This document shows, in pieces, positions 51,867 to 60,363 of a stretch of DNA of 64,000 bases; within the stretch, counting starts at the first letter, position 1; each line of letters begins with the position of its first letter. The translations under genes and the position numbers were made by a program. Origin of the DNA: Nocardia sp. (GTDB lineage: Bacteria > Actinomycetota > Actinomycetes > Mycobacteriales > Mycobacteriaceae); contig NZ_JAODNK010000075.1 in NCBI RefSeq assembly GCF_025465275.1, positions 23,886 to 87,885 on the forward strand, read 5' to 3'. The notes under the pieces are model-generated. The model saw only the letters and a list, made by a program, of their open reading frames with translations, ran no database searches and was not told the DNA's origin.

Positions 51867-52181
51867 TCACTCGAACCCGGAGGCGTTGCCCTGGTCCATG
51901 TTGGTCAGCTTGGTCACCGCGTCCAACTGGCCCTGAGAGAAATTGCCGAAGGTGCCGGCCATATTGTTCGCACCCTCGAGGATGTTCGTCTTGCTCTTGG
52001 TGTAACCGTTGGCGCCGTTCGCGAACTGGTTCCCGAGCGAGTCGTCGCCCCAGGGCTCCCCGCGCGAATCACTGGAGCTCACCAGGGTGTTCACCACCTG
52101 CTGGATGCCGTCCTGCACCGCAGCCGTCTTCCCCGCCGCCGTGCGCAGCAGGTCCGAATAAGCCTTCAGCCGGTCCGCCAC
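51867..52181 (-). CDS. WXG100-family protein of toxin-2 cassette
   Basis: 104 residues, helical hairpin with the turn EPWGDDSLGNQFANGANGY (W-G at about residue 44). It begins ADRLKAYSDLLRTAAGKTA and ends MDQGNASGFE. Compared with the copy at 5481, the turn motif and FANG/FEGG following it are conserved, the helices less so. Lies upstream of the EspL-like and giant genes on the same strand. Likely the dimerisation or export partner of the giant protein head. Confidence 0.82.
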   Translation of the reverse strand: MADRLKAYSDLLRTAAGKTAAVQDGIQQVVNTLVSSSDSRGEPWGDDSLGNQFANGANGYTKSKTNILEGANNMAGTFGNFSQGQLDAVTKLTNMDQGNASGFE

Positions 52182-52317
52182 AACAAGCCACCTCCGCTAC
52201 TCCGACGCACTGTGAGCAGAGCGAGCCTGTCAGGTCAGAGCAACCAATCAGTAGCTGGAATATGAACGGCGAGTGCTGATTCGAACAGTGAGCGGCGCGG
52301 CGCGCGCCGCCCTGGCG

Positions 52318-53106
52318 TCACTGTTCTTCTTCGCCCCGAGCTTCCATATGCCGCAGAATCTGCTCGATGGTCCGCTCGATGTGATCGGCGAACCGGCGTG
52401 GGGTGACTCCCACCGCCGAGCACGCGGGGCTGTCCAGATCGATCAGATAGCGACCGTCGCCCGGCAGATCACGCCACACCACAGTCGATTCCGCGATACC
52501 GCGCGGACCGTATTTGGAGCGACCCTGCAGGATCTGCAGCGCACCGGTCAGCTCGGCCGGCGCGGACAAGAACGTGAGACTGCGGCTTTCGGTGGTGTCG
52601 TCGAAACTGTCGAAGGCCGCCGACCGGGAATTCGCATACGGATCGGGCTCGGGCGGTTCGGTCACGATCGAGATCTCGGGCAACCGACCGGCATCGATCT
52701 CGGGCAACTGCGCCACCAGCAGGCCGGGCAGCTCCTCCGGTTCACATTCGATCAGCGTCACTGCCCCACCGTGATCCACGGTCTCGCCCGGCTGCTGCGT
52801 GAGAACGCAGGCCCGTCTGCCACTGCGCACTCCGTGCACCCGCAGGTGCGTTTTCGGATTGTCGATATCGCTGTCGCGCCAGCCGTGCATGCCGACAAAG
52901 ACTTCCGGTCGCGCGACCGTCTCGAATACCGCGGCGAAACCCGACTCCAACCGCTCGTCGAGAGCGTCCCCGATCTCCGCGAGCTCACGTAGATAATCGT
53001 CCAGCAGCGGAGTGCGACTGAGATACAGGAAGGGCGAGGGCATCGCGCCGGACCGGTACCGATTGCACAGCACCTTGAATTCGACGTCGGTGAACTCCCA
53101 CCTCAT
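52318..53106 (-). CDS. EspG-family ESX chaperone (module D)
   Basis: 262 residues. RWEFTDVEFKVLCNRYRSG at the start, RPEVFVGMHGWRD, VLTQQPGETV, AVTLIECEPEEL and LQGRSKYGPRGIAESTVVWRD match the other EspG-like proteins in order. Overlaps the substrate gene by four bases (ATGA). It is followed after 136 bases by the WXG100 gene of the giant-toxin cassette, so module D and that cassette may share a transcript. Role as a dedicated chaperone is inferred. Confidence 0.86.
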   Translation of the reverse strand: MRWEFTDVEFKVLCNRYRSGAMPSPFLYLSRTPLLDDYLRELAEIGDALDERLESGFAAVFETVARPEVFVGMHGWRDSDIDNPKTHLRVHGVRSGRRACVLTQQPGETVDHGGAVTLIECEPEELPGLLVAQLPEIDAGRLPEISIVTEPPEPDPYANSRSAAFDSFDDTTESRSLTFLSAPAELTGALQILQGRSKYGPRGIAESTVVWRDLPGDGRYLIDLDSPACSAVGVTPRRFADHIERTIEQILRHMEARGEEEQ

Positions 53107-54992
53107 GCCTCGACCACCGGTACGGTCGCCGGCACTTCACCGATATGGCTGAGCGCACTCAGGAAGTCGACCGGCGGGATCTCCGCATCCGCGCCCGACC
53201 TCGCGGAATCGGACAACACGCCGTCCGAAAGCCCCGCTGTCACACCGAAAACCGGCTCCACCAGGCTGCCGTCGAGACCCGCGCGCGGGAACAGATTGGT
53301 CAGCGACGGTGCGCCCGTCACCTGTGCGGCGTCGGGCGTGACCAACGCCGCGCCGGAGGACGTGCCATCGGTCGGCAGACCCGCGGCGGGCACCGCGGCA
53401 TCCGGCGCGGCCGTGAGCCCCAGCAGTTGCGACAGTTCGGCCAGCTTGTCGGGCGACTGCTGAATCTGCGCGAGCGCCGCCGTCACCTTGTCCTGAGACA
53501 CCCCGAGCAACTGCGAAAGCTCGGAGGTATTGCCCGTCTGCAGTGCGGAGTCGAGCTGCGTGAGCAGCGTCGGAAGCTGCTGCATCACAGTCGATCCCGC
53601 GCTGGCCAGGCTGCTCAGCAGACTGGTGAGCGTCGAGAGGCCCTGGCCGCTGTCCGATGTCGAGGTACCAGCCGACACCGGGGTGGCCGTCGTAGCCGGC
53701 GTGGTCGCCGCCGGATTCGTGTAGGCGGGAACGGCGGCCTGCGGCTGAGTGCCGTTCGGGTTGGTAGTCGCGGCCAGACTGGCATTCGGGTCGGACGCGA
53801 GGCTGGCCGGGAGCTTCGGCGCGGCTACATTCGAACTCGGTGCGGAGCCGGGTGACGTCCCGGGGCCTGCCCCGGGATTGGCACCGGGATTCGTCCCCGG
53901 ACCTTTGCCCGGGTCCGTACCGGGACCCTTGCCCGGATCCGTACCAGGATCTTTCCCCGGGTCCTTTCCCGGGTCCTTTCCTGGATCCTTCCCCGGATCG
54001 TTCGCCGGAATCACCGCGGGCTTGGCTACCGGAATCGGATTCGACACCACCGGTACCGCCGCCGCCGTCGCCTTCAATGGCTGCAGGTAGTCGCGATCGA
54101 AGTAATGCTGCTCATCGTGCAGCGCGCCGCTCTTGTCGCAGTTCCACGGCTGCTTCCGCTGGGTCGGCATGGAGAACTTCGTGGAAGACATCCACGCCGA
54201 TGTGTAATGCATGCTCTCGCCCATCAGCTCCATGGTGTTCCGGAGCGGCTCGACCTGTGCCGCATAGGCGGTGATCGCCGCCTGCGCCTTGTCGAAGCCG
54301 CCACCCGACCAGAACTGGTTGAGCGTCTGCATCTGGTTCCCGAAATTGCCGAGCTTGTCATCCACCCAGCCGGACATCGACTTCCACAGCTCACCCGCAT
54401 TGGAATAGGTGTCGGGAGCCAGTGACTGCCCCAGATCGTAGAGCTGCTCCCAGCTCATCGAATCCTTGTTCTCCAGGTGAATGGGCACGGACTCCTTGGC
54501 GCCCGAATAGTTCTGGAGCCCCTTGGGCAGGCTCTGCTCCTCGTAGGCGCCCGGCGCCGACTTCTGCGGCGCCTTGTAGTCCAGAGCCGCCGGGACCGTT
54601 GGCATCTGGACCTTGTCCAGGTCCGCAGCCTGGAACGCCTCCTTCGAGGCGTTGTCCGCCGCCAGGTACGACTTGGACGCCGCCCGGAACGTCTCCGCCA
54701 TATCCGTCAGGATCGTGATGTGGGCATCGATCGAATCCAGCAGCTCGGTTCCGTGATTGCTGTACGCCGACGCAAGCAGCGAGCCGGACGTCAGGTCGCC
54801 GATCGGATCGAGACTGTTGAGCTTGCCGTCGGTCGCCATCTTGCGGAACTTACGTAGGGCGCCCACCATATCGGCGCACGCCTGGATCGCCTTCGTCGCC
54901 GCCTTGGGATCGAAGAGCAGTGGGTCCGCAGACGCCCCTGCCGACGTCCGCAAGCCCGCCCATGCCGTGAGGTCTTTAATATCAGGTGCCAT
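53103..54992 (-). CDS. Large proline-rich T7SS substrate-like protein (module D)
   Basis: 629 residues. The N-terminal helical region begins DPLLFDPKAATKAIQACADMVGAL (core AATKAIQACADM) and includes a WXG turn (FWSGGGFDK, W228). The linker has tandem DPGKDPGK and DPGKGPGT units, then NPGANPGAGPG. Further on are helices rich in Ser/Leu/Gln, NLFPRAGLDG, and the tail VDFLSALSHIGEVPATVPVVEA, the most diverged of the four tails. First gene of the long minus-strand run; the upstream 124 bases to dtd hold its promoter. Predicted ESX cargo. Confidence 0.8.
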   Translation of the reverse strand: MAPDIKDLTAWAGLRTSAGASADPLLFDPKAATKAIQACADMVGALRKFRKMATDGKLNSLDPIGDLTSGSLLASAYSNHGTELLDSIDAHITILTDMAETFRAASKSYLAADNASKEAFQAADLDKVQMPTVPAALDYKAPQKSAPGAYEEQSLPKGLQNYSGAKESVPIHLENKDSMSWEQLYDLGQSLAPDTYSNAGELWKSMSGWVDDKLGNFGNQMQTLNQFWSGGGFDKAQAAITAYAAQVEPLRNTMELMGESMHYTSAWMSSTKFSMPTQRKQPWNCDKSGALHDEQHYFDRDYLQPLKATAAAVPVVSNPIPVAKPAVIPANDPGKDPGKDPGKDPGKDPGTDPGKGPGTDPGKGPGTNPGANPGAGPGTSPGSAPSSNVAAPKLPASLASDPNASLAATTNPNGTQPQAAVPAYTNPAATTPATTATPVSAGTSTSDSGQGLSTLTSLLSSLASAGSTVMQQLPTLLTQLDSALQTGNTSELSQLLGVSQDKVTAALAQIQQSPDKLAELSQLLGLTAAPDAAVPAAGLPTDGTSSGAALVTPDAAQVTGAPSLTNLFPRAGLDGSLVEPVFGVTAGLSDGVLSDSARSGADAEIPPVDFLSALSHIGEVPATVPVVEA

Positions 54993-55116
54993 TGGTAACT
55001 ACTGTCACTCCGCCCGTTTCAGCTGTTCCTGCCAGCACACCGTACTTTCGTAAACTACCGATGGCGCGCAAGGAAATTCAACGTCGGAGAAACATCATCT
55101 GTCATGATCGGCAGTC

Positions 55117-55560
55117 GTGCGAATACTGGTGCAGCGGGTGAGTTCGGCGCAGGTGACGGTTGAGGGCGATGTGGTGGGGCGAATCGATCCGGCGGCGCAC
55201 GGTGCGCCACACGGGCTGGTCGCGCTGGTCGGGGTGACGCACGGCGATAGCGAAGCAACCGCGAAAGCTCTGGCCGACAAGCTATTCCGGCTGCGTATAC
55301 TCGACGGCGAACGATCGGCGGCCGATCTGGGCGCGCCGATTCTGGTGATCAGTCAGTTCACGCTGTACGCCGACACCGCCAAGGGGCGGCGGCCCTCGTG
55401 GAATGCCGCGGCGCCCGGCGCCGTCGCCGAACCGCTGGTCGAGGTCTTCGCGGCCACTCTCCGCGAACTGGGAGCCACGGTGGCGACCGGACGCTTCGGT
55501 GCGCATATGCATGTCGAGCTGATCAATGACGGGCCCGTGACGCTACTGCTCGAAGGCTGA
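55117..55560 (+). CDS. dtd: D-aminoacyl-tRNA deacylase
   Basis: 147 residues, the normal DTD length. It removes D-amino acids (and glycine) mischarged on tRNA, keeping protein synthesis homochiral. The diagnostic motifs are both present: SQFTLYADTAKGRRPSW (core SQFTL) and the cross-subunit motif NDGPVTLLLE near the C-terminus. Starts at a GTG (RILVQRVSSAQVTVEG). Cytosolic. It marks the border of the accessory region: the long T7SS run begins divergently 124 bases away. Confidence 0.95.
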   Translation: MRILVQRVSSAQVTVEGDVVGRIDPAAHGAPHGLVALVGVTHGDSEATAKALADKLFRLRILDGERSAADLGAPILVISQFTLYADTAKGRRPSWNAAAPGAVAEPLVEVFAATLRELGATVATGRFGAHMHVELINDGPVTLLLEG

Positions 55561-55581
55561 ACCGCGCGCACGACAGTGGCG

Positions 55582-56004
55582 TCAGGCATATTCGCCCGGG
55601 CCGAGCATGGGTTCCAGCACTCGTTCGACCAATGCGGTGTCGCAGTGCTCGATGACCTCGGTGATGCGGGCGTCTGCGATACGGAAGAGGAAGCAGTAGG
55701 TCTGGTGGTAGGACTCACCGCGGGTGGTGGTGCCGTAGCCGCGGGCCTGGACGATCACGCGGTCCTCGTCGGCGAGGACGAGGTCGGCCTCCATGCGGTA
55801 GCCGTCGGCGAACTGGGTCATCAGTGGGCGCAGAAGACCCTGTAGGACCGCTGTTTTCGGCTCCCATACCCCCGCCCACGACCAATTGCCCGGGAAGATC
55901 CACCGGCAATCATCGGACAGCGCCTCCCCCAGTGCGCGGGCGTTGCCTCGTGCCAGCTGCTCGAAGACGGCGCGGATCAGTTCTTTGTTTCCGAGAGTGC
56001 TCAC
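55582..56004 (-). CDS. SnoaL/NTF2-like protein
   Basis: 140 residues from the GTG at 56004 (STLGNKELIRAVFEQLARGN), chosen because residues before it look non-coding. The cone-shaped NTF2-like fold is suggested by the helical start, then DDCRWIFPGNWSWAG, then the strands ADLVLADEDRVIVQARGYG, YHQTYCFLFRI and ITEVIEHCDTALV. Typical of ketosteroid-isomerase-like proteins of unknown substrate. Convergent with dtd, 21 bases apart. Confidence 0.75.
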   Translation of the reverse strand: MSTLGNKELIRAVFEQLARGNARALGEALSDDCRWIFPGNWSWAGVWEPKTAVLQGLLRPLMTQFADGYRMEADLVLADEDRVIVQARGYGTTTRGESYHQTYCFLFRIADARITEVIEHCDTALVERVLEPMLGPGEYA

Positions 56005-56114
56005 CTCAGCGAAACTACGGGCGACAGAGCCATGCGACCAGCGAGAATCCGGCATGCTGGGCATGCCGGATTCGCATGGATTGGTTCCGCCGAACTCCAG
56101 GTACAGGCGTGCGG

Positions 56115-56273
56115 TCAGTCGCGGGCCGGGGTGATCAGGGCGAGGGTCAGGCCCGTGGCGCCGAGCACCAGGATGACGATCGGCCATACCCAGCTGGTGG
56201 TGAAGACCATGGCCAGGATGCCGAGGATCAGGGTACAGGTGGCCAGGAGCAGGCTCTGAGGATCACGGTTCAT
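56115..56273 (-). CDS. Small two-segment membrane protein
   Basis: 52 residues (starts MNRDPQSLLLATCTLILG). It has two hydrophobic stretches (residues 7-25 and 29-47) joined by TTSW, and ends PARD. The start lies 11 bases after the stop of the gene at 56284, on the same strand. Size and hydrophobicity support a real small membrane protein; function unknown. Confidence 0.6.
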   Translation of the reverse strand: MNRDPQSLLLATCTLILGILAMVFTTSWVWPIVILVLGATGLTLALITPARD

Positions 56274-56283
56274 CGGTGCGGCC

Positions 56284-57261
56284 TTACTTCGAGAACGAAT
56301 TCGCCTGGCAGACAGCGCGAATCGAGGTGGTGGCGCGGTCCAGATCCTGCGCTTTCAGCCAGTGGTAGCCGGAGGAGGTGAACTTGCCCAGCTTGTCGCT
56401 GTCGGCGCGCACGCCGTCCTGATCGGCACCGCGGTAATTCTCGGCCGCATTGCGCAAATCCTTGAGCTGACCGGTCAATTCGGATCTCGCCGCCTGTAAT
56501 CGGGATAGCTTTCCGCACAGCTCCGCCTTTTCCACCGGCCAGCCGACCATGCAGGCCAGACCGAAGGCGACCACCGCGACCACGGCAATCGCCTGGTTCA
56601 CATGGCGCACCAGGCGACGTCGGCCGAAAACCTTGCCCGCCGACTCCGGCAGGTCGGGGCGAGCCTGCCGGAGCAGGTGGCGTAGCACCAGGAAGTTGGG
56701 AATCTCATCGATACCCTGGGTGAGGCGGGTCTGCTCACCGGCTTCGATGACAGCCTGGCCCTGCTGCACTCGGAACGCGCGCAGGTCTTGTAGCGCAAGG
56801 GTTTTCTTACCGGCACCGAGCTCACATGCGGAAATCCACCACGGCCCGAACTCCACCCGGCGACCGGCACGCACGGCATCGCTCGCGCCCCTGGCCTGCC
56901 GCGCGGCGACGGCCTCCACCAGCTGCGGACCCCACTCGTCCGGGCTCGTGATCGCCTCGGTCATCTTCACCTCCGCACCGCCGAGATCGATGATCCGATA
57001 CTCGTGCGAGGTGTGGGTGTGCACACCGTTGCGATGCACCCGAATGATCTTCTGCCACACCATGGTCGAGTCATAGCGCGCCACCCGCACCTCCCGGCCG
57101 GTGGCCACGGTGCAGCCGTTCTCGTACAGATCGAGCCGCGCATCACCCTTCGCCGCCAGGTATCCCTTGCGATGTCTGCCGAGACCATGAACCTGGGCCG
57201 CCTCCGCAATGCACCGCAACCGTTCCGGATCACGGTTCGTGCCGCTGGCCCCGCCGGACAT
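56284..57261 (-). CDS. DUF6585-like membrane-anchored protein
   Basis: 325 residues. The first 200 form a PH-like or DUF6585-like cytosolic domain with the pattern RLDLYENGCTVATG, then YRIIDLGGAEVKM, and FGPWWISACELG. A transmembrane helix spans about 221-241 (NQAIAVVAVVAFGLACMVG). The C-terminal 80 residues are a helical extracytoplasmic segment (ELCGKLSRLQAARSELTGQL) with two cysteines. Upstream of the 52-residue membrane protein on the same strand. Function unknown. Confidence 0.65.
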   Translation of the reverse strand: MSGGASGTNRDPERLRCIAEAAQVHGLGRHRKGYLAAKGDARLDLYENGCTVATGREVRVARYDSTMVWQKIIRVHRNGVHTHTSHEYRIIDLGGAEVKMTEAITSPDEWGPQLVEAVAARQARGASDAVRAGRRVEFGPWWISACELGAGKKTLALQDLRAFRVQQGQAVIEAGEQTRLTQGIDEIPNFLVLRHLLRQARPDLPESAGKVFGRRRLVRHVNQAIAVVAVVAFGLACMVGWPVEKAELCGKLSRLQAARSELTGQLKDLRNAAENYRGADQDGVRADSDKLGKFTSSGYHWLKAQDLDRATTSIRAVCQANSFSK

Positions 57262-57392
57262 GCCCCTCCTCGGTCGATCACATTCGCGCCCAAACTATCC
57301 GTCCCACGGACCCTCCGCAAAAGGAACGAGACTGTTTCAGTGAGGCGCAGGCGAACTGGAGGACGACCAGCCGGAAGAGAGTGCCCGCGAAT

Positions 57393-58874
57393 CTATCTCG
57401 GAATCACTACCACTTGGTCGAAGTCGAGGCCGTAGACGGTGTGGGTCCTGGGATCGACCACTAGACCGCGCAGCGAGATTTTACTGCCGGCCCGAATCGT
57501 CGTGGTGACCGCGTGTTTCTCGGTATCGATGACTTTGATCGCTTGTAACTGACCGCTGAAGCCGGTCACGTACACAGCGTGCTTTCCGGGGTCGACACCC
57601 AGGAAGCCAGGACCGCTGATCGAGATGGAGCCGGTCAGCGCTCCTGCGGCCAGATCGATCACGAAAGTCTGCTCAGTGGAGGTCACATACGCCGTGCGGG
57701 CGCCTTGATCGATTGCCACGTCGAATACGCCGTGCGTCTCCGCTGGTAGCCCGATCTGGCCGGTCACCGCATTTGTCGCCAGGTCGACCTTCACCAACCC
57801 GGTAATCGAGTGGTTCGTGGAGTCGTGGTAGTCGCCCGTGACATACGCCGTCCGGCTGGCAGCATCGATCGCAAGGTTCATTGCGTTGTACCCCACCGGA
57901 ATTGACGCCGTGATCGAGGCAGTGACCGGATCGATCACGACTACAGAGCTCTCGGTGTTCGGTTCACTCGAGCCATCCGCACCCGGGTTGTAGTCGAGGC
58001 CGACCAAATTGGTGACATAGACCGAGTGGGTGCCCGAATCCACCGTCACACCCCACGATGAGTGGCCGGTTGTGACGGTGTCGACCACCGCGTTGGTCAT
58101 CGTATCGATGACGATGAGTGTGCCCTCGATACCTTTTTCGGCACCTTTGCCAACAACATACAAGCGGTGCAGATCTGGATCGACCGCGATTCCTTCCGGA
58201 TCGTCGGCGAGCTTGATCGTCGCTGTAGCAGTGCCTTTTGCCGGATCGACGACCGACACCGTCCGATCATGGTCATTGGTGACATAGACCAGCCCAGTCA
58301 CCGAATCGCAGGCCGCACGGGAGTAGCCGTATGTCGACCCCACCTGGATCGACTGAAACGGATTGGTCGAGTCCTGTTGCTGCCGTATGACTACCGCACC
58401 GATTGCGATCAGGACCAGGACCACCGCACCGGCCATAGCCGCGATGGCCCAGTTGCGAGTCCGGACAGTTCGCGGTGCGGTCGGAACCGAAGACGAGGGG
58501 GCTGAAACCTGCTGGGGTGCTGCCGCTTTCGTTCGCTGGTTGGCGCAGAGTGGGCGGAACTCGTTCTGCACGGCCGGAATATAGGCCGGGAGACCTGAAA
58601 GATAGAGGGCGTGCAGGTCGTTCGGGGAAGTGATGCCTGCCGAACGGAGCGCGTCGATGACCGCTCGTACGATGGCGGCGATATCGGGCAGGGCCGGGCC
58701 GTTCCACTCGGCCGTGCCGAGGGTGCGGGAGAAGAACACCTGGAAGCCGCCGCCGGCCGACGAAATCAACAGCGCCACATCCAGTGTCGCGCCGAGTTCG
58801 ACCACAGCCACCCGTGCACCGGCCGGCGCCGGGTCGATACCCACGGTCCAGTCAGGTGTTCCGACCCCCAGCAC
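57393..58874 (-). CDS. Membrane-anchored YVTN beta-propeller protein
   Basis: 493 residues. Cytosolic domain of 135 residues (TPDWTVGIDPAPAGARVAVVEL), then a transmembrane helix at 141-163. A seven-bladed propeller outside the cell is likely: blades begin with ...LVYVTNDHDRTVSVVDP, HSVYVTNLVG, RTAYVTGDYH, RTAYVTSTEQ, HAVYVTGFSG, which is the YVTN family repeat. Such proteins bind surface ligands or envelope polymers; no enzyme motif seen. It lies between map and the DUF6585-like gene, all on the same strand. Confidence 0.85.
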   Translation of the reverse strand: MLGVGTPDWTVGIDPAPAGARVAVVELGATLDVALLISSAGGGFQVFFSRTLGTAEWNGPALPDIAAIVRAVIDALRSAGITSPNDLHALYLSGLPAYIPAVQNEFRPLCANQRTKAAAPQQVSAPSSSVPTAPRTVRTRNWAIAAMAGAVVLVLIAIGAVVIRQQQDSTNPFQSIQVGSTYGYSRAACDSVTGLVYVTNDHDRTVSVVDPAKGTATATIKLADDPEGIAVDPDLHRLYVVGKGAEKGIEGTLIVIDTMTNAVVDTVTTGHSSWGVTVDSGTHSVYVTNLVGLDYNPGADGSSEPNTESSVVVIDPVTASITASIPVGYNAMNLAIDAASRTAYVTGDYHDSTNHSITGLVKVDLATNAVTGQIGLPAETHGVFDVAIDQGARTAYVTSTEQTFVIDLAAGALTGSISISGPGFLGVDPGKHAVYVTGFSGQLQAIKVIDTEKHAVTTTIRAGSKISLRGLVVDPRTHTVYGLDFDQVVVIPR

Positions 58875-58949
58875 GGCAATCCCCTCTCAACGCGATACGC
58901 CGATCGATCGTAACGTGGGGATAACTATGCGGCAGGGGCACAGACGAAC

Positions 58950-58980
58950 GCACCCACCCAGGCAGAGCCGGGGCGGGTGC
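58950..58980 (-). terminator. Hairpin downstream of map
   Basis: GCACCCGCCC pairs with GGGTGGGTGC (one G-T wobble) around an 11-base loop, 37 bases past the map stop on the minus strand. No T-run follows. A plausible end of the secY-adk-map transcript. Confidence 0.5.
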
Positions 58981-59016
58981 GGAAAATCTTGTGCGAGTGC
59001 AGCCTTGCGCGGGTGA

Positions 59017-59817
59017 TTACTCCGGACGGAGGGTCAGGATGCGGGGGCCGTCCTCGGTGACGGCTACCGTGTGCTCCCAGTGGGCGGCGCGGGTGCCGTC
59101 GGTGGTGACGACGGTCCAATCGTCCTCTAGGGTCTTGGTTTCCGTGGTGCCGAGGGTGAGCATGGGCTCGATGGCCAGGACCGATCCGACTACGAGTTGC
59201 GGGCCCTTGCCGGGGGCGCCCTCGTTGGGGAGGAACGGGTCCATATGCATTTCGCGGCCGATGGCGTGACCGCCGTAGCCGTCGACAATGCCGTAGGAGC
59301 GACCGTGATCGGCTGCCGCGGCATAGGTGCCGAGCTCGATGGCGTGTGACACATCCGTCAATCGATTGCCGGGAAGCATGACCGCAATGCCCGCTTCCAT
59401 CGACAGCTTGGTCGCCTCACTGAGCAGGCGATCGGCCTCGATGATATTGCCCACCCCGAAGGTCCACGCCGAATCGCCGTGCCAGCCTTCGAGAATCGCG
59501 CCGCAGTCGATGGAGACCAGGTCGCCCTCGGCCAGCACATCGTCCTTGGACGGGATGCCGTGCACGACGCGATCGTTCACCGAGGAGCAGATCGACCCCG
59601 GAAAACCGTGATAGCCCTTGAACGAGGGGACGGCTCCGGATTCGCGGATGAGCTGCTCGGCGACCTCGTCCAATTCCAGGGTGGAAACCCCGGGCTTGGC
59701 GGCGGCACGCACTGCCACCAGGGCACGACCGACGATAGCGCCGGCCGCCGCCATGGCGTCCAGTTCACCGGCGGTGCGGAACGGCACCACCTTCTTGTTC
59801 TTACGGCCGAAGACCAT
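59017..59817 (-). CDS. map: Methionine aminopeptidase, type I
   Basis: 266 residues. It removes the N-terminal Met from nascent proteins. The five metal ligands are visible: D104 (SIDCGA), D115 (WHGDSAWTF), H184 (GGHAIGREMH), E217 (LAIEPML) and E248 (AHWEHTV), plus H86 (VVHGIP) at the substrate site. N-terminal extension is short (MVFGRKNKK), without a zinc finger or SH3-binding segment. Directly abuts adk, as in most actinobacteria. Cytosolic and essential. Confidence 0.97.
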   Translation of the reverse strand: MVFGRKNKKVVPFRTAGELDAMAAAGAIVGRALVAVRAAAKPGVSTLELDEVAEQLIRESGAVPSFKGYHGFPGSICSSVNDRVVHGIPSKDDVLAEGDLVSIDCGAILEGWHGDSAWTFGVGNIIEADRLLSEATKLSMEAGIAVMLPGNRLTDVSHAIELGTYAAAADHGRSYGIVDGYGGHAIGREMHMDPFLPNEGAPGKGPQLVVGSVLAIEPMLTLGTTETKTLEDDWTVVTTDGTRAAHWEHTVAVTEDGPRILTLRPE

Positions 59818-60363
59818 TCAGCGACCCAGCGCCGCGAGTGCGCGCGTGTTCACGTCTTCGATCTCGCCGACACCCTCCACCGTGACGACCAGGCCGTCAT
59901 AGTGATCGAGCAGCGGTTCGGTCTCCTCGCGATACACACGCATGCGGTTGCGGATGGTCTCTTCGGTGTCGTCGCCGCGGCCACGGGCCAGCATGCGCTC
60001 GACCACGACGTCCTCCGGAACCACGAAGCAGATCACGGCGTCGATCGCCAGGTTCGACTCCTTGAGCATGCGCTCCAGGGCGTCGGCCTGATCCACGGTG
60101 CGCGGGTAGCCGTCCAGCACAAAGCCATTGGTGGCATCCGGCTCGGCAATGCGGGCCTCGACCATGCGGTTGGTCACATCACTGGGAACCAGATCGCCTG
60201 CGTCCATGTACTTCTGGGCTTCGCGGCCCAGCGGAGTCTGCTGGCTGATGTTCGCGCGGAACAGATCCCCGGTGGAGATGTGCGGTACACCCAGCTTTTC
60301 CGACAGTAGAACGGCCTGGGTGCCTTTGCCGGCACCGGGCGGCCCGAGCAGAACAACTCTCAC
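59818..60363 (-). CDS. adk: Adenylate kinase
   Basis: 181 residues, the short form lacking the zinc-binding LID, as in mycobacteria. The P-loop GPPGAGKGT spans residues 7-15. GFVLDGYPRT (NMP/ATP-binding helix region) and the reduced LID (ARGRGDDTEETIRNRM) follow. It interconverts ATP + AMP and 2 ADP. Starts at a GTG whose first bases overlap the secY stop (GTGA), so translation is coupled to secY. The stop is adjacent to map. Confidence 0.97.
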   Translation of the reverse strand: MRVVLLGPPGAGKGTQAVLLSEKLGVPHISTGDLFRANISQQTPLGREAQKYMDAGDLVPSDVTNRMVEARIAEPDATNGFVLDGYPRTVDQADALERMLKESNLAIDAVICFVVPEDVVVERMLARGRGDDTEETIRNRMRVYREETEPLLDHYDGLVVTVEGVGEIEDVNTRALAALGR

